DNA of 64,000 nucleotides from Siphonodentalium dalli (Eukaryota; Mollusca; Scaphopoda; Gadilida; Siphonodentaliidae): positions 198,407,887-198,471,886 of the forward strand of contig CP136062.1 of assembly GCA_032622095.1 (NCBI GenBank), given 5' to 3'. The position numbers and the translations under genes were made by a program. Positions 1-11,229 of the stretch are shown one piece after another. The notes beneath the pieces are model-generated. The model made no database searches. It was not told the DNA's origin and saw only the letters and a program-made list of their open reading frames with translations. The first letter of the stretch is position 1; every line of letters starts with the position of its first letter.

Positions 1-177
1 CGTCTATCCGTCTCAGATTCCGCGTTATGTAATATCGTTGAGACTGTAAACAACACGTGTTCCGGTTTTGAAAAGAGCATTTTGGCGGTGTTTTCTTTTT
101 AAGTTTTCTTTCAGTTTCGGAGCTTTCGTTTACACTGGACAAAATGTCGACAGTCATTCATGTTTATTTCAATGGCT

Positions 178-212
<35 letters not shown>
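178..212. repeat. poly-G tract, 35 nt
   Basis: An uninterrupted run of about 35 G. The glycine-rich open frame across it is an artefact of the homopolymer. Run length is likely unreliable in an assembly. Other G or C runs lie near 12750-12781, 14579, 28907, 37491, 37975, 43099 and 61767. Confidence 0.9.
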
Positions 213-213
<1 letters not shown>

Positions 214-635
214 CAAAAATATTTGATTCGAGTCGAGGAAGTCACCCGTCAAAGCTCAGATTTGTTAGATATCGATTTTAGAAATCTATTATTTTTCATT
301 ATCGGGAATACTTTCTGGCCCAGAACTCAGTCAAAATTGCATTATTATTACCACTTGATTTTAGAGTTATCCATCCTTGTCTGTTTGAATAGATTTTGGT
401 GTACACATCCCGAGCAGATTATGGCAGTTGAAGGCAATTATTAGTACTCATCTTGAGTAAATAACAAATTTCAAAAATCAATATCTAATAACTATGAGCT
501 TTGTTTGATGGGTTCCTCGACTCGAATCAAATATTTTTTACCCCCAAAGAAATAGTAATATAGGACCCTCTGATCGGATTGTTGTTGTTGGAATCTGTTG
601 AGATGGGGACCCTCTGTTTGGATTGAGTACGTACT
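207..635. mobile_element. degenerate TTAA-type inverted-repeat element
   Basis: Arms at about 207-276 and 474-545 are inverted copies sharing the core ATTTGATTCGAGTCGAGGAA. The right end reads GGATTGAGTACGTACT followed by TTAA (636-639), like the intact relative at 50796-51233. The left terminus is not recognisable, so the copy is rearranged. Related fragments lie at 19330 and 23070. No coding capacity is seen. Confidence 0.6.
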
Positions 636-2100
636 TTAAACATGATAAAGCTTCAGGCAGTGCAGGGACTTACACGTGTGATGAATGCAACATGGTGTAT
701 AAAACGCAAGCATATGGGACAACTACCCATCTGGGCAATTCCACGACGGAGAATGAAATTTGTGAAAAAATTAAATCTTGAATATTGACTAAACAGTTTG
801 AAAATCTGATAGTTATGGTATTCAAGTTATTGAAAACAGTTTTTCTCTCTCTCATATTCATCAGTTTAGTGCTGAAAGCTTATGCCATTGTTAACCCACA
901 TGTGCTACTAAACTTTTTGCCAAAAGTGGCTTGTAAGTAATTGAGCAAATAGTAACAATTATTTAAGATTGGCCTGTAGTATTTCAGTATTTAAATAGGT
1001 CGATGCACGCTATAACACATCTTGGGTTTATATTTCTGTGACTGATGTCCATTTGGGGAAAAATAATTTTTCAGAAATATACAAACTATATGTAATGTCA
1101 GTCACGAAAATACTACCTTTTTTAGTATAAAACAATATTGCATGACAATATGACAACCATATCTTAGAGACGCTCAATATACCTGAGCCTCAATGTCTGT
1201 GTTCAAAATAAGCACCATTCGATGTCTAAGTTGACCGCTAGCAAGAGTTGAAATTATGTAATGTCAGTCACGCGTAATGTCAGTCACGGCATGTAATGTC
1301 AGTCACGTCGTTTTGCAATTTGTTCCTATTCTGGTAGATGACATAAAAATCTTGTAAGAAAACATACTACATGTTTTAATTGGATTTGTAAACATATGCA
1401 GTTCCATATAAGTGCATCTACTACTAGTAATTTTGAATATTGTTCTCATGATGTACATGTATGTGAGCATTGAATTTACGGTATGTGTAGCGGTACTTAA
1501 TATAATAAGAAATGCTTCAGAACATAGATGGCGAGTGAGTAAGTCGTACACGTCATACTTATCTCCTGAGATGTGTTTTTGCGATTTAAACATCTGAAGT
1601 TTCTGTTATGGTCAGTGCTGGGAAGTTCTGGAAGTGGCCTTCATATGAAGACAAGCTTATATATCAACTGGAAGACATATGCAAGAAACTGAATGGCCCA
1701 GTTGTTGTTAATTCACGTGGGAATTTTTATATCCCAGCAAATAGTTAAATGCATGGTATAGATGATGACACAGTGCAGTTCTTTGTTCAATATTATTTAG
1801 TGCGAATGGATGTACTGTGATATTACAGAGCTCTGATTCTTAATTGGCAGTACTATATATTCAATGATTGGTTTAATGTTCTTATCTCCGAATAAACAAA
1901 CTATCAATAAAATGCAATGTCATGATCATTGGTACACAATTGTGAACATAATTCACCATTGGTCTATTCTAAAAAGAAGTACCGGTATGCAAAGTCTGAG
2001 CTGCTAACCGGTATATATTTGGTGTCAATAGGCAACCGTGTGTCTTTTAATGCCCCAATATCATCTATCACAGTAACTACATATACTAACTTCTTATCAC

Positions 2101-2241
2101 AATAGGGATGTTTATTGAGAAACTTCTAACTTCTCCCTTCAAGCATTGATAAACTTAAATTAGCTATGGATGTGGTGGAAAATATGCGACAAATTGTTTG
2201 ACGTGTAAAGTTAGAAGTTTATCAATCTAAACTTCCCTAAT
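2101..2241. repeat. inverted repeat, about 32-bp arms
   Basis: AAACTTCTAACTT near 2119-2131 pairs with AAGTTAGAAGTTT near 2208-2220. The outer parts (AATAGGGATGTTTATT and its counterpart ending CTTCCCTAAT) also pair. It could form a stem with a loop of about 75 nt. It ends just before the hAT-like insertion. Confidence 0.6.
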
Positions 2242-2288
2242 ATTTCCAGTAAAATCCTGCTGTTTGCATGAAAAAAAACTACTACAAA

Positions 2289-2715
2289 TGGGGCTGCAAC
2301 GATTCATCATGATTTCAATGCATCGCAATTTAATCAATGCATCACATTGTAAATGTCTGAAGTGATACATCACGATTTATGAAAGGCACACTTTTGAATA
2401 AAAACTCATCAAATGCTTTCTAACAATGCTCAAGAATTCAGTTTCTCAACATTTATTTCCAAGAGTGACATCAATTTCATCAATGAGAAAGAGAAAGTTA
2501 GTAGGCAATTTCCCTTCCTAATTGCATGAATCAGATTGGTTACCATTTGTGCAATGAGCAACTTGATCCCTACAATGAGCCTGAACGAGGCTGAATTAAT
2601 TCATAGATATACATGTAGTGACAACTAGCAATTGTGCATCATGGTTCACACCCCATCGAAGCATAAACATTGGGATGTGCATTGCAACGTGAACTTCCGC
2701 ATTGTTACAGCCCTA
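2289..2715. mobile_element. hAT-like MITE with 8-bp target duplication
   Basis: The ends are TGGGGCTGCAAC and GTTACAGCCCTA, imperfect inverted repeats of the GGGCTGCAAC type common in animal hAT elements. They are flanked by ACTACAAA (2281-2288) and ACTACAAG (2716-2723), an 8-bp duplication with one change. The 427-bp interior is non-coding and rich in ATGCATC-like motifs. Confidence 0.78.
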
Positions 2716-4249
2716 ACTACAAGTGGGCTGAAAATTATCAGCTAGGTTATATATTCAGAACTTCATGTTCCCAGGTATAATAAACAGTGTGCTCAGACTT
2801 TTGTTGTGGTAATGAGTTGTTCAACTTCTACGAGAAAGTCCCAGTATTATGTTATCATATTTCTCAGGAGGCTGCCATACAATGGCGATTCTTATCCACT
2901 TATTTATTTATTCAACTTGTATAAAAACTAAATATATCTCACTAAGTACTGGTAAACAAACTGTACCAGGGAAATTTCAACATAGAGTTGATGTGAAATA
3001 TCCAACTGAAATGTCATATGCATGAAATATTTGTTGAAAATGTTTGCCGAAGTATAAGACAACTACGCAAATCACCTCCCATTTTCCCGGTCTCCGAACG
3101 CCATTGTCTGAAAAACTTGTGCAAAAGGTAATTGAGAATTTGTTCATACTGTAGGCTAATGTTTTGCACAAATTTAATCATATAATATCAGTCACAGACA
3201 TTGGTCTATCCATAATATTTTTTTGAAATTCCAACTATAATAATTGAAAAAGTGTTCATATTAAATTATTTGAATGTAAAACAACTTAAATTTGAAATCC
3301 AGTTACGATGTATCTTGGATAATTTTGTGTAATGTCAGTCACGCTTACATTAGCCAATGTCATGTTCATGTGCTGTATATGGTAATAAAATATATTAAAT
3401 GCATTTAAACCCCATAAAATATGATTTTAGGGCACTAATTACTCATTTGGATCAGAAACTGTTGGAAATACTTGATATGTTTCATAGCGTAATGTCAGTC
3501 ACGAAATTAGTGTAATGTCAGTTACGCATAATTTGGACAACAAAAAATATTTTATTATAGTTCTAAGCTTAAATTTTGCTTTTACATTATCTTGAAATAT
3601 CTACCATGAAACTTAACAAAGAAAAACGTATGAGTTTCTGTATATTTAAGACAAATTTAATTTGAAAACAAGTTGGCAATGTGCTTTGATATTTTCATGT
3701 AATGTCAGTCACGCTAACATTGAACGATGCCATTTTATCATCGCTTGACCAAATTCAGAATAATGCACATTTTTGGGTGCACCCTGGCACAAGCCAACAT
3801 CACACATAGAAATAATATTATATATTTATACATGTTGCTGGTATCACCACAATGAATCTGGAAAAAGTTCTTTGAATGTAATGTCAGTCACGTGGAATTG
3901 CCCATCTATGGAATCATCTACCCTGCGACTGTTGTTGCGTCTTCAAGTTTATAACAACGAGTGTTTCCGAATGCCGAATTGCAATTTTGCATGTACATGC
4001 AGACTATATAAATTTTGCGTGATTTTAGTTCCGATAATCCGTTTAGTGGTAATATATTAATTGTTGTGATGGCAGCATGGACGTTTTAATTTGTTTTTTT
4101 TTCTCGACAATTATAAATCGAAGTTAATAGTATCTCAAACGACAGTTCATCGCCACATAAGTTGTGATGGAACTTCATGCATGTAGTTCATAGAACGTTT
4201 CACAAATCGTTAACAAAACATGCCTAATTGAGAAGCAACACACATATAT

Positions 4250-4311
4250 GATTCGATTCGATATTCGATTCGATTTCGATTCGATCAAAATATCCAATTC
4301 ACAGGACCCTA
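4250..4311. mobile_element. fragment of ATTCGATTC-rich hAT-like element
   Basis: Alternating ATTCGATTCG motifs end in ATTCACAGGACCCT, matching the terminus of the fuller element at 23185-23790. Only one end is present. It directly abuts the minisatellite block to its right. Confidence 0.5.
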
Positions 4312-4338
4312 GCCGCAGTGTACTTGCCATGATTGTCA

Positions 4339-4464
4339 GACGATTGGGACCTTGGACGATTGGGACCTCGGCGATTGGGACCTTGGACGATTGGGACCTC
4401 GGACTATTGGGACCTTGAGTCAGGACGATTGGGACCTTGAGTCAGGACGATTGGGACCTTGAGT
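4339..4464 (+). repeat. minisatellite, unit GACGATTGGGACCTTG
   Basis: About seven head-to-tail units of 14-21 bp share CGATTGGGACCT, with spacers CGG, GG or GAGTCAG. The reverse-complement array sits at 5513-5668, so the two arrays bracket about 1.05 kb as inverted arms. Confidence 0.85.
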
Positions 4465-5512
4465 AATTGCTTTCTTCAGTTATATATAAGAAATTATAAG
4501 TACGGTCAGGGACATATCCAGGCCGTTTTTCATACCGTTTACCGGTTTTTTTCTTCTATTTAGGTCCGAATTCATATCATAACAAGATGCAAATTAGTTA
4601 TATATATTGACATAAGACATTTAAGTTTACAAAAATATTTAAGTTTAACAGTTGGAATCATACTGTAAAAGTATGCTTTGTTTTATCTAGCTTTCATCTG
4701 TTAAAACTTCAAATAGTTTTAATTCAGGTTTGTTATCATTCAGGCTTCAGACTTCAATATTTCAATCAAAAACAGTACTGGAACAGTGACAATTTGATCA
4801 AATAAACCTGGTTATCAGGTGGGATCTCATAACACCAAAATGAGAAATTAACATAGAGATTAGTACTAATAGTACTTAATTACTAACTTAATGGACATTG
4901 TTCTGTACTAGTATATTATGTATGTGTCTCACTTGAATTTTAGAAAATAGCCTAGTATATGAATTAGAGTAATAATGGTAAGTCTCATTTCAAGCACGAT
5001 AAGCATAATCCATCCATTGAACCAAAAGATATGTGACAATAACTTATAAGCATTTCCAATCCATACATATATACAAAATTCCCAAAGTTATGATTGAAAA
5101 ACTTGATCAAATTGACCTCTCAGTAAAATTCAAAATACTGACTCAATGAGCCCTATATTAGCTCTCAATGCAATGGATTTTCAAAATATTTCCAGGGGGA
5201 AGAACATACCCCCACCATCAGCAGGGAGTCACCCCCTCCCAAACATTCCTCCGCTCAGGCCTTTAGGAAATGCCTTCGGAATATCATTGCCCAAAAACAG
5301 GTGTCCCCAAAAACACACCACTCCTCTGGGCTCCAGCCACGTTGCCTTGAAATAATCCATAAAGGTTACCATCTGATGTGCATCTAATCAGCGGTGATCC
5401 CATTTAGCAATAACAACTTACAAGGAACTTACTAACACTAACCCAGTGTACTAATTATTTAATAGGAACGTATAAATGAAATATAAACGTATAAACATAT
5501 ATTAACTTGAAT
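4465..5512. other. non-coding spacer between inverted minisatellites
   Basis: AT-rich sequence with no convincing gene. A proline-rich open frame at 5146-5355 lacks any recognisable domain. The stretch looks like the loop of a foldback structure whose arms are the two minisatellites. Confidence 0.5.
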
Positions 5513-5668
5513 AAGGTCCCAATCGTCTTGACTCAAGGTCCCAATCGTCCGAGGTCCCAATCGTCCAAGGTCCCAATCGTCCCGAGGTCCCAATCGTCCA
5601 AGGTCCCAATCGTCCAACTTAAGGTCCCAATCGTCCAAGGTCCCAATCGTCCAAGGTCCCAATCGTCT
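5513..5668 (-). repeat. inverted minisatellite, unit AAGGTCCCAATCGTCC
   Basis: About nine units that are the reverse complement of the 4339-4464 array, including the same CTTGACTC spacer variant. Open frames on both strands here come from the repeat and have no gene-like content. Confidence 0.85.
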
Positions 5669-5955
5669 GGATACCCTTGCCATTCGGCCATGGTGTACAT
5701 GTAGTTGCCACGGTGTACGTTCATTAAACTGAAAAAAGACGATACAAACTAGAAATATAACCATGTTGTACATGCCATTCGGCCCCATTGTAGTTGCCTT
5801 TCGGCCATGGTGCCTTGCCATTCGGCCGCAGTGTATATACTTGCCGTTCGGCCGTGGTGTACTTGCCGTTCGGCCACGGTTCACTTGCCGTTCAGCTGCA
5901 GTGCTCAACTGCTACAAACTCTTCGACTCCGCGGCCGAACGGCAAATACAACGTG
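5669..5955. repeat. minisatellite, unit about CTTGCCGTTCGGCCGTGGTGTA
   Basis: Roughly nine degenerate 18-23 bp units carry the core TTGCCRTTCGGCC. A reversed unit ends the block (GCGGCCGAACGGCAA near 5931-5945), so the block is locally palindromic. A single related unit (CCGCAGTGTACTTGCC) lies at 4313, left of the first minisatellite, which supports one compound foldback element from 4313 to about 5955. Confidence 0.7.
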
Positions 5956-6989
5956 GTGCCAATTGTTTTGTCTGAAAGTCCAGCGGGTTCGAGTACTAGT
6001 TCGATATCATCATGTACGACAACATGATGTCAACATCGCAATCATGATCTCATCGGGCCACGATTCCTCCACTTACGTCAGTCAGCTGTCATATACGATT
6101 GTATCATGGTCGTCTGAATGTTCACTTATAGGCAGATATTAATAAATAATATAAATGTATTTTAACTATTTATCACTCACTGTTCAGAACTCGACAGAAC
6201 TTTCAGTGAAAGTTTCAGAATGCCTGTGGCTGTGCGTGCAGGTTGCCAGTGAACACACTTTACACAGTCAGTGAGTGACAAGCCTGTTGGAGTTTTTTTC
6301 ATTTAGAAAAATTAATATGTAAGCATACTTCACATGTTGAGAACTGAGTATAATTTAAGGAATAATACTGCAGAAAGTGCAGTATACGTGTTATCGAACA
6401 CGAAATTATACGAATTTTTACGGCAGAAATAGAAAGGTCAAGGTTTCCGCCAATCCGGCCGCAGGGAAAGGTAATTTCCGGACACATTTGTTCGATACAT
6501 TTACCGGATTCCGGCTTCCATACTAGACTAAATAACTTTTGAAATTTGGATATATAGTTATTAGTTCCAACTAGTATAATATAACATTACCAATTGATGA
6601 TGAGTCGAGTGTAAATTCCCGAATTAGCATTAGCCTACTGTTTCGTCGAATTTACCTTCAATCAACATTCTGTACGAAGTATCTAATTACGTTCTTCGTA
6701 TGTTTGCATAAATATTCTCACCTTTACTAAAAATATTCTTGTATAACGGCTCAAATTCAGTGGTCTTGGTCCTTATTGGAGTCGAAACTGTGATCAACAC
6801 CAACAACCAATATGGCTACCATGATACAACGCGTGCAGATGGAGTTTTATCAGTGCGCATGCCTGGCCAATACCGGTACTCGATACACATATATGTTCAA
6901 GTGTTTACACATATATGTGTAAATATATAAAAACATACACAACATGTGTATACACATGTATACAATACTGTATAGATATTGGAGGTACA

Positions 6990-9810
6990 CACCATGTGTC
7001 CAGTGCCAATGGCATTCTACCTACACAGTAGTTTGCAGAGAGTAGATAGCGGGTTTTGATCCTAACTGTAATTGGGTACATTCCTAGTTCCCCATATATA
7101 AAAACGGATGGTGTAGACTTCTTCATATTAAGTGTAAATTTCAGGAACCAGCATTCTAGTTTTTCGAAACACCTCATATTTTCATGTCCCCATAATTCAG
7201 CCCCGTAAGTCATTATTGGTATGATGCTTTTCTCATATATCTCAAGAATTGATTCAATTGTGAGTTTGTGACAGCGTGATTTGTTCAGAAGTGCATAAAT
7301 TGCAGTTTTAGCTGCCTGACATCTCAGATTTCGTTCCGCTACGAACGTACTTTTTGTGGAAAACTGTCCCCAGATATTTATAACTATTAACTATCTCAAT
7401 TGGAAGATTATTTAGTATAAAACCTATTGTCGTTTTTTTCTTTCTGGGTTTCGGGCCGAAAACGACGACTTTAGTTTTTGTCGTGTTTATTTTCAATTTC
7501 CATATGTTGCAGTAATCTGAGAAGGAGTTTAATGCTCGCTGTAGGCCTTCGTGTGTATCAGAAAGTAATACAGTGTCGTCGGCGTAGATAAGTAACATTA
7601 TCTTCAGTAATATACCGGTATCAATTCCACAGAATTTATCTAAGCTGATGCCACAATTTGTTTGCGAGTTAAGGTATTGTTCAATGTCGTTGATGTAGAT
7701 GGCAAAAAGCAGAGGTGAGATGTTGTCTCCCTGTTTTAGGCCAATATGACTGTAGAAATAGTCTGATTCGTCTTCATTGAGGCGAACAAATAGCTTAAAG
7801 GGGTACTGTACGCCATTTTCATTAAATTTCCGGTGACAACAACGATCTAATATCGATAATATATAGAAACATAAGTAATTTGAGTCGAAGATGTATTCTG
7901 TAAACGCTCAGGTTAATAGGCTATCTTAAAATTTAATAATTTAAAAGTTAATAATTTGATATAAATTGAATTTATGACTGGAGCTATAAAATGGCGTCAA
8001 TTAAATTACGAATTACCGTAATCAAACAAAGTAATTGAGGGATACTGGCTTGTTAAACCGATCGCACACACGATCGCTTAAAAATATTATGATGATACGG
8101 GGAGAACACTCAAGCCACTGACTATAGCGACAATACAATAACTTAAATGATTATATGGGACTAGTATGCCTATAATATAACTTTTATTTGATTCATTTGG
8201 TTGAAAACTGTACAAATATTACTCGACAACGACAATTTGTATTTTTGCATTCCGGTAAATTTGTCATCCGTAACACTACTTCGTACTCAACAGACTTTCA
8301 AATAATGAAAAAATTGTTACCTTATTCTCCGACTCGGAGACTATAGAAACCAACAACAACATTTGGCGTACAGTACCCCTTTAATGTCGTGATATAAAGC
8401 TTTTATCACTGTCAGTATTTTACCGCTAATTCTGTAGTTAAGGAGTTTTGACCAAAGTCCTACTCTCCATACCTTATCAAATGCCTTTGAAAAGTCGACG
8501 AATGCACAGTAAAGATTTTTCTTATTAGCTTTAAGTGAGTGCGTTAACGCATGAAGTGCAAACGTATGGTCTATTGTAGAATAGCCTTTTCGAAATCCGG
8601 CCTGCGCCTCCGACTGAATACTATTTGTTTCTACAAACGATTCGATTCGCTCACTAATTATGCTGGTAAATAATTTCGCGAAACAGCTGAGAAGTGTAAG
8701 TTTGCGGTAGTTATCTGGGTCTAAGTTGTTGCCCTTACGTTTATATATCGGCCTAATTATACATGTAGTCCATTCCCTCGGAACGAGGCCTGTCTTCAGA
8801 ATCAGATTGAAATACTTTACTAAAATATGTTTTAAAATATCGAATGATGATTTTATGTATTCGTTGGCAATTTCATCATACCCTGTTGCTTTCCCATATT
8901 TAAGTTTTTTAACAGCTACCTCAATTTCTTTTAAAGTAATATTTCCATTAAAAAAGTTGGTATCTAGTCCTTCAAAATCAGACGAGGGTGCGATAAGTGA
9001 GCTGAATGAGCTAGATAAATCTGATCTCAATATGCTATCCCCCATTGTTAGATTGTCAGCCCCTTCTTCTGAATTATAATGATTTTTGAATATTTCTGAG
9101 GTGGGTGTGGGTTTCCCCTGTCCCCCTGTGTCAAGTTTCCTGATGAAACTCCAAAAATCTTTGCTAGATCTTGTGCGCAGCTTATGTATTGCACAGCTTA
9201 TGTTTCTTTGGTGGCGTTTTCTACTTCGCAAAATGACCATTTTATAGTTTGTTCTGCTTGCCAACATAGCGCACTTATTAGTAACGTTTGGTTCACGTTT
9301 AAATAATCGGCGGATCTTCCTGTAGCGCGTTCGGGCCGCCCTGCAGTCGTTTGCAAACCACGGCTGGCTTGGCTTTCTTTTCATAGAGTTACTGCCCTTG
9401 ACACGACGTCGTGTATCAGCACCGCCATTCGTTTGTAATTGTTCGGCGTTTCGGCGTGACTGGTTTTGTCCCCAATGATTGCTGCAAGGAGGGTTCGGTA
9501 ATTAGGTTACAATTTACTACGATTCCTGAATGACAATCTGAGTGAAGAATGTTTTGGTCTTCGATTACTAGGTTAGTCACTCGCTTCGCGAACCGCGGCG
9601 TGCTGATTGAATAATCTATATATAACGCTCACACCTTTACACGTGTAGCCGGCCGAAGCCGGTCCCAATCGGCCATTCAAAATAATTAGTTCAGTTTCAT
9701 CACACATGTGTAAATATTTGCCCCCATGATTATTTTTCGAATGGTCTGGCGATAATCGCTTTTCAGAAAGATTGTTAACTTTGTAGCTATTGATGAGCTT
9801 TATGTCGTGT
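6990..9810 (-). pseudogene. decayed APE-type non-LTR retrotransposon (LINE 1)
   Basis: Read right to left on the minus strand. The end of an apurinic-endonuclease domain lies at about 9505-9808, including an ILHSDCHSGIV-like stretch in the usual SDH position. The linker and reverse transcriptase follow at 8384-9384, with AGFRKGYSTIDH and FVDFSKAFDKVW. The catalytic YADDTVLL is at about 7570-7598, and the C-terminal tail MTYGAELWG, KSTPSVFIYGELG at 7080-7215. The copy is broken by a TATATA expansion near 9612, a frame change near 9500, a MITE at 7799-8380 and a one-base shift near 7355. It is 5' truncated at 9811. Family knowledge places it in the Jockey/CR1/L2-like superfamily; the clade is not resolved. 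It is non-functional. Confidence 0.9.
7799..8380. mobile_element. TTAA-flanked MITE inside LINE 1 (Kolobok-like)
   Basis: Perfect 17-bp terminal inverted repeats, AGGGGTACTGTACGCCA, are flanked by TTAA at 7795-7798 and 8381-8384. The LINE reading frame runs into the left and out of the right boundary, so removing the element plus one TTAA restores continuity between HDIK and LFVRLNED. TTAA with an AG start fits Kolobok better than piggyBac (inference). The interior is non-coding. Confidence 0.88.
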
Positions 9811-9930
9811 CAAGCAATTTTTTCCGCAACTAAAAAAAAAATTCCTGCTTGTTTTTTTAGTGTTTTGGCAATGAGTTGGGCTTCAAAACCACTTTGAATG
9901 AGAGAAATAATGTAATTCTAACTGGTAAAC
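9811..9930 (+). repeat. 120-bp interspersed repeat, copy 1
   Basis: Starts CAAGCAATTTTTTCCGCAAC and ends AATTCTAACTGGTAAAC. The inverted second copy is at 37799-37918. Its left edge is exactly the 5' truncation point of LINE 1, so the LINE may have integrated at, or been cut by, this repeat. Confidence 0.8.
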
Positions 9931-11060
9931 TGACTGCAGACAGTTATCCAGTTGTATTTTTTATAAATGGGTGTTAGTCCATGGGAAATTCGAACGTGAT
10001 CCTGCATGAGCGATTTTTAAAAAGCAAAGTCTGCCTTTTGATGTTAAACCGAGCTAATCAAATATACACACTTGTAATAAAATATACTGACAGTAGACTT
10101 ATTCAGTTTTGTATTACAGGAGGGTGCAGCTGATAAGTTCTATCTGATACACTGAACAGCACTAAGGGAATTGTCATATAAACAACAACCATTCTCATTA
10201 CAAAATGATCTTGTTTTAGCATAATCTGCAAATAAAACAAACACAAATAACATTTAGCATAAAGGTATAAAAGAAAAATAAGTGGAATGCTCATCACTAT
10301 AAAACTATGAAACAGCAACTGGGCTCAGCTGGGCTGATTAAAAATAAAACTTTAAAATAAAAAAAGTAAACTCTGTGATAACAGGACATAGAGTATTTGG
10401 CATCACAATTAGACTAGATATCTTCGTTTGATAAAACATAACAATAAGCCATGTAAAACTTCCTTTGATTGTCAACTTTTACCAAGTTTGGTTTTCAAAG
10501 TTTGATTATACCAATAAAACTTCACTATAGTCATTCTGCCTATATAACTGAACTTGTCATAATTCAAAAGAAGTATTAATGGCGACATTATTTCATGTGA
10601 ATCTATGGCTTGTTTTATCACAATCTAGACATTGATCTAAACACAATTAAATGTGCAAATAAAACAAATGAAAAACAAATCTGGACGGCTTGTCAGTAAA
10701 ACAACCTTTGTCATAACAATGTAAAAATAGAAGTGGATTTCTCATCACATAAAGTTGGCACATGATAATATTGAGCTAAGACTGAACGTTACAGACTTAT
10801 ACAACTAAGTATACGTACGACATTTTAGCAGTTCGGCTAAAGTGCCGTATACGACACTCTAGTAAGTAAGTAAATCATAATAATGATTAATGGTGACAGT
10901 ACACTAATTGGTGAATTCTACAAAATATGTTAATTATCCAGTTGAAGTGGAGTCGCATCCCATATCATTAACATGTATGATACATATCGGTCATCTCCTC
11001 CCGCCTCAATGTTGCATTTATAGATGACAAAATAATGTTAAAAAGTTGATTAAACATCTC
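9931..11060. other. no gene seen
   Basis: AT-rich. Weak similarity between about 10200-10310 and 10615-10790 (GCAAATAAAACAAA, then TCATCACA) suggests an old tandem duplication. Nothing else is supported. Confidence 0.4.
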
Positions 11061-11068
11061 GAAATGAC

Positions 11069-11229
11069 TACCATTATAGATGCACGGTGTTTACCATTAT
11101 AGATGCACTGTGTTTACCATTATAGATGCACGGTGTTACCATTATAGATGCACGGTGTTTACCATTATAGATGCACGGTGTTTACCATTATAGATGCACG
11201 GTGTTTACCATTATAGATGCACGGTGTTT
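11069..11229 (+). repeat. tandem repeat, seven 23-bp units
   Basis: Seven units read TACCATTATAGATG then CACGGTGTT. One has CTG for CGG and one lacks a T. There are no unique spacers, so this is a minisatellite and not a CRISPR. Confidence 0.95.

Larger units (their letters stand above)
1092..3892 (+). repeat. dispersed 15-mer GTAATGTCAGTCACG, about ten copies
   Basis: Exact or near-exact copies, all on the + strand, start at 1092, 1258, 1274, 1293, 3182 (diverged), 3329, 3489, 3512 (one mismatch), 3699 and 3878. A weak reverse copy lies near 1037. After the copies at 3329 and 3699 the similarity continues (CTTACATT/CTAACATT, then CATGYCAT-like sequence). That suggests decay of a longer unit of about 160-210 bp. 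No protein-coding frame is supported in the region. Confidence 0.75.

Noticed and set aside
160-444. Glycine-rich small protein
   Set aside because: Depends on a 35-nt G run and covers a degenerate inverted-repeat element.
5146-5355. Proline-rich 69-codon frame
   Set aside because: No domain, no splice context, and it lies in the loop of a compound foldback.
11069-11229. CRISPR-like array
   Set aside because: Units are directly adjacent with no variable spacers and the context is a eukaryotic genome; it is a minisatellite.
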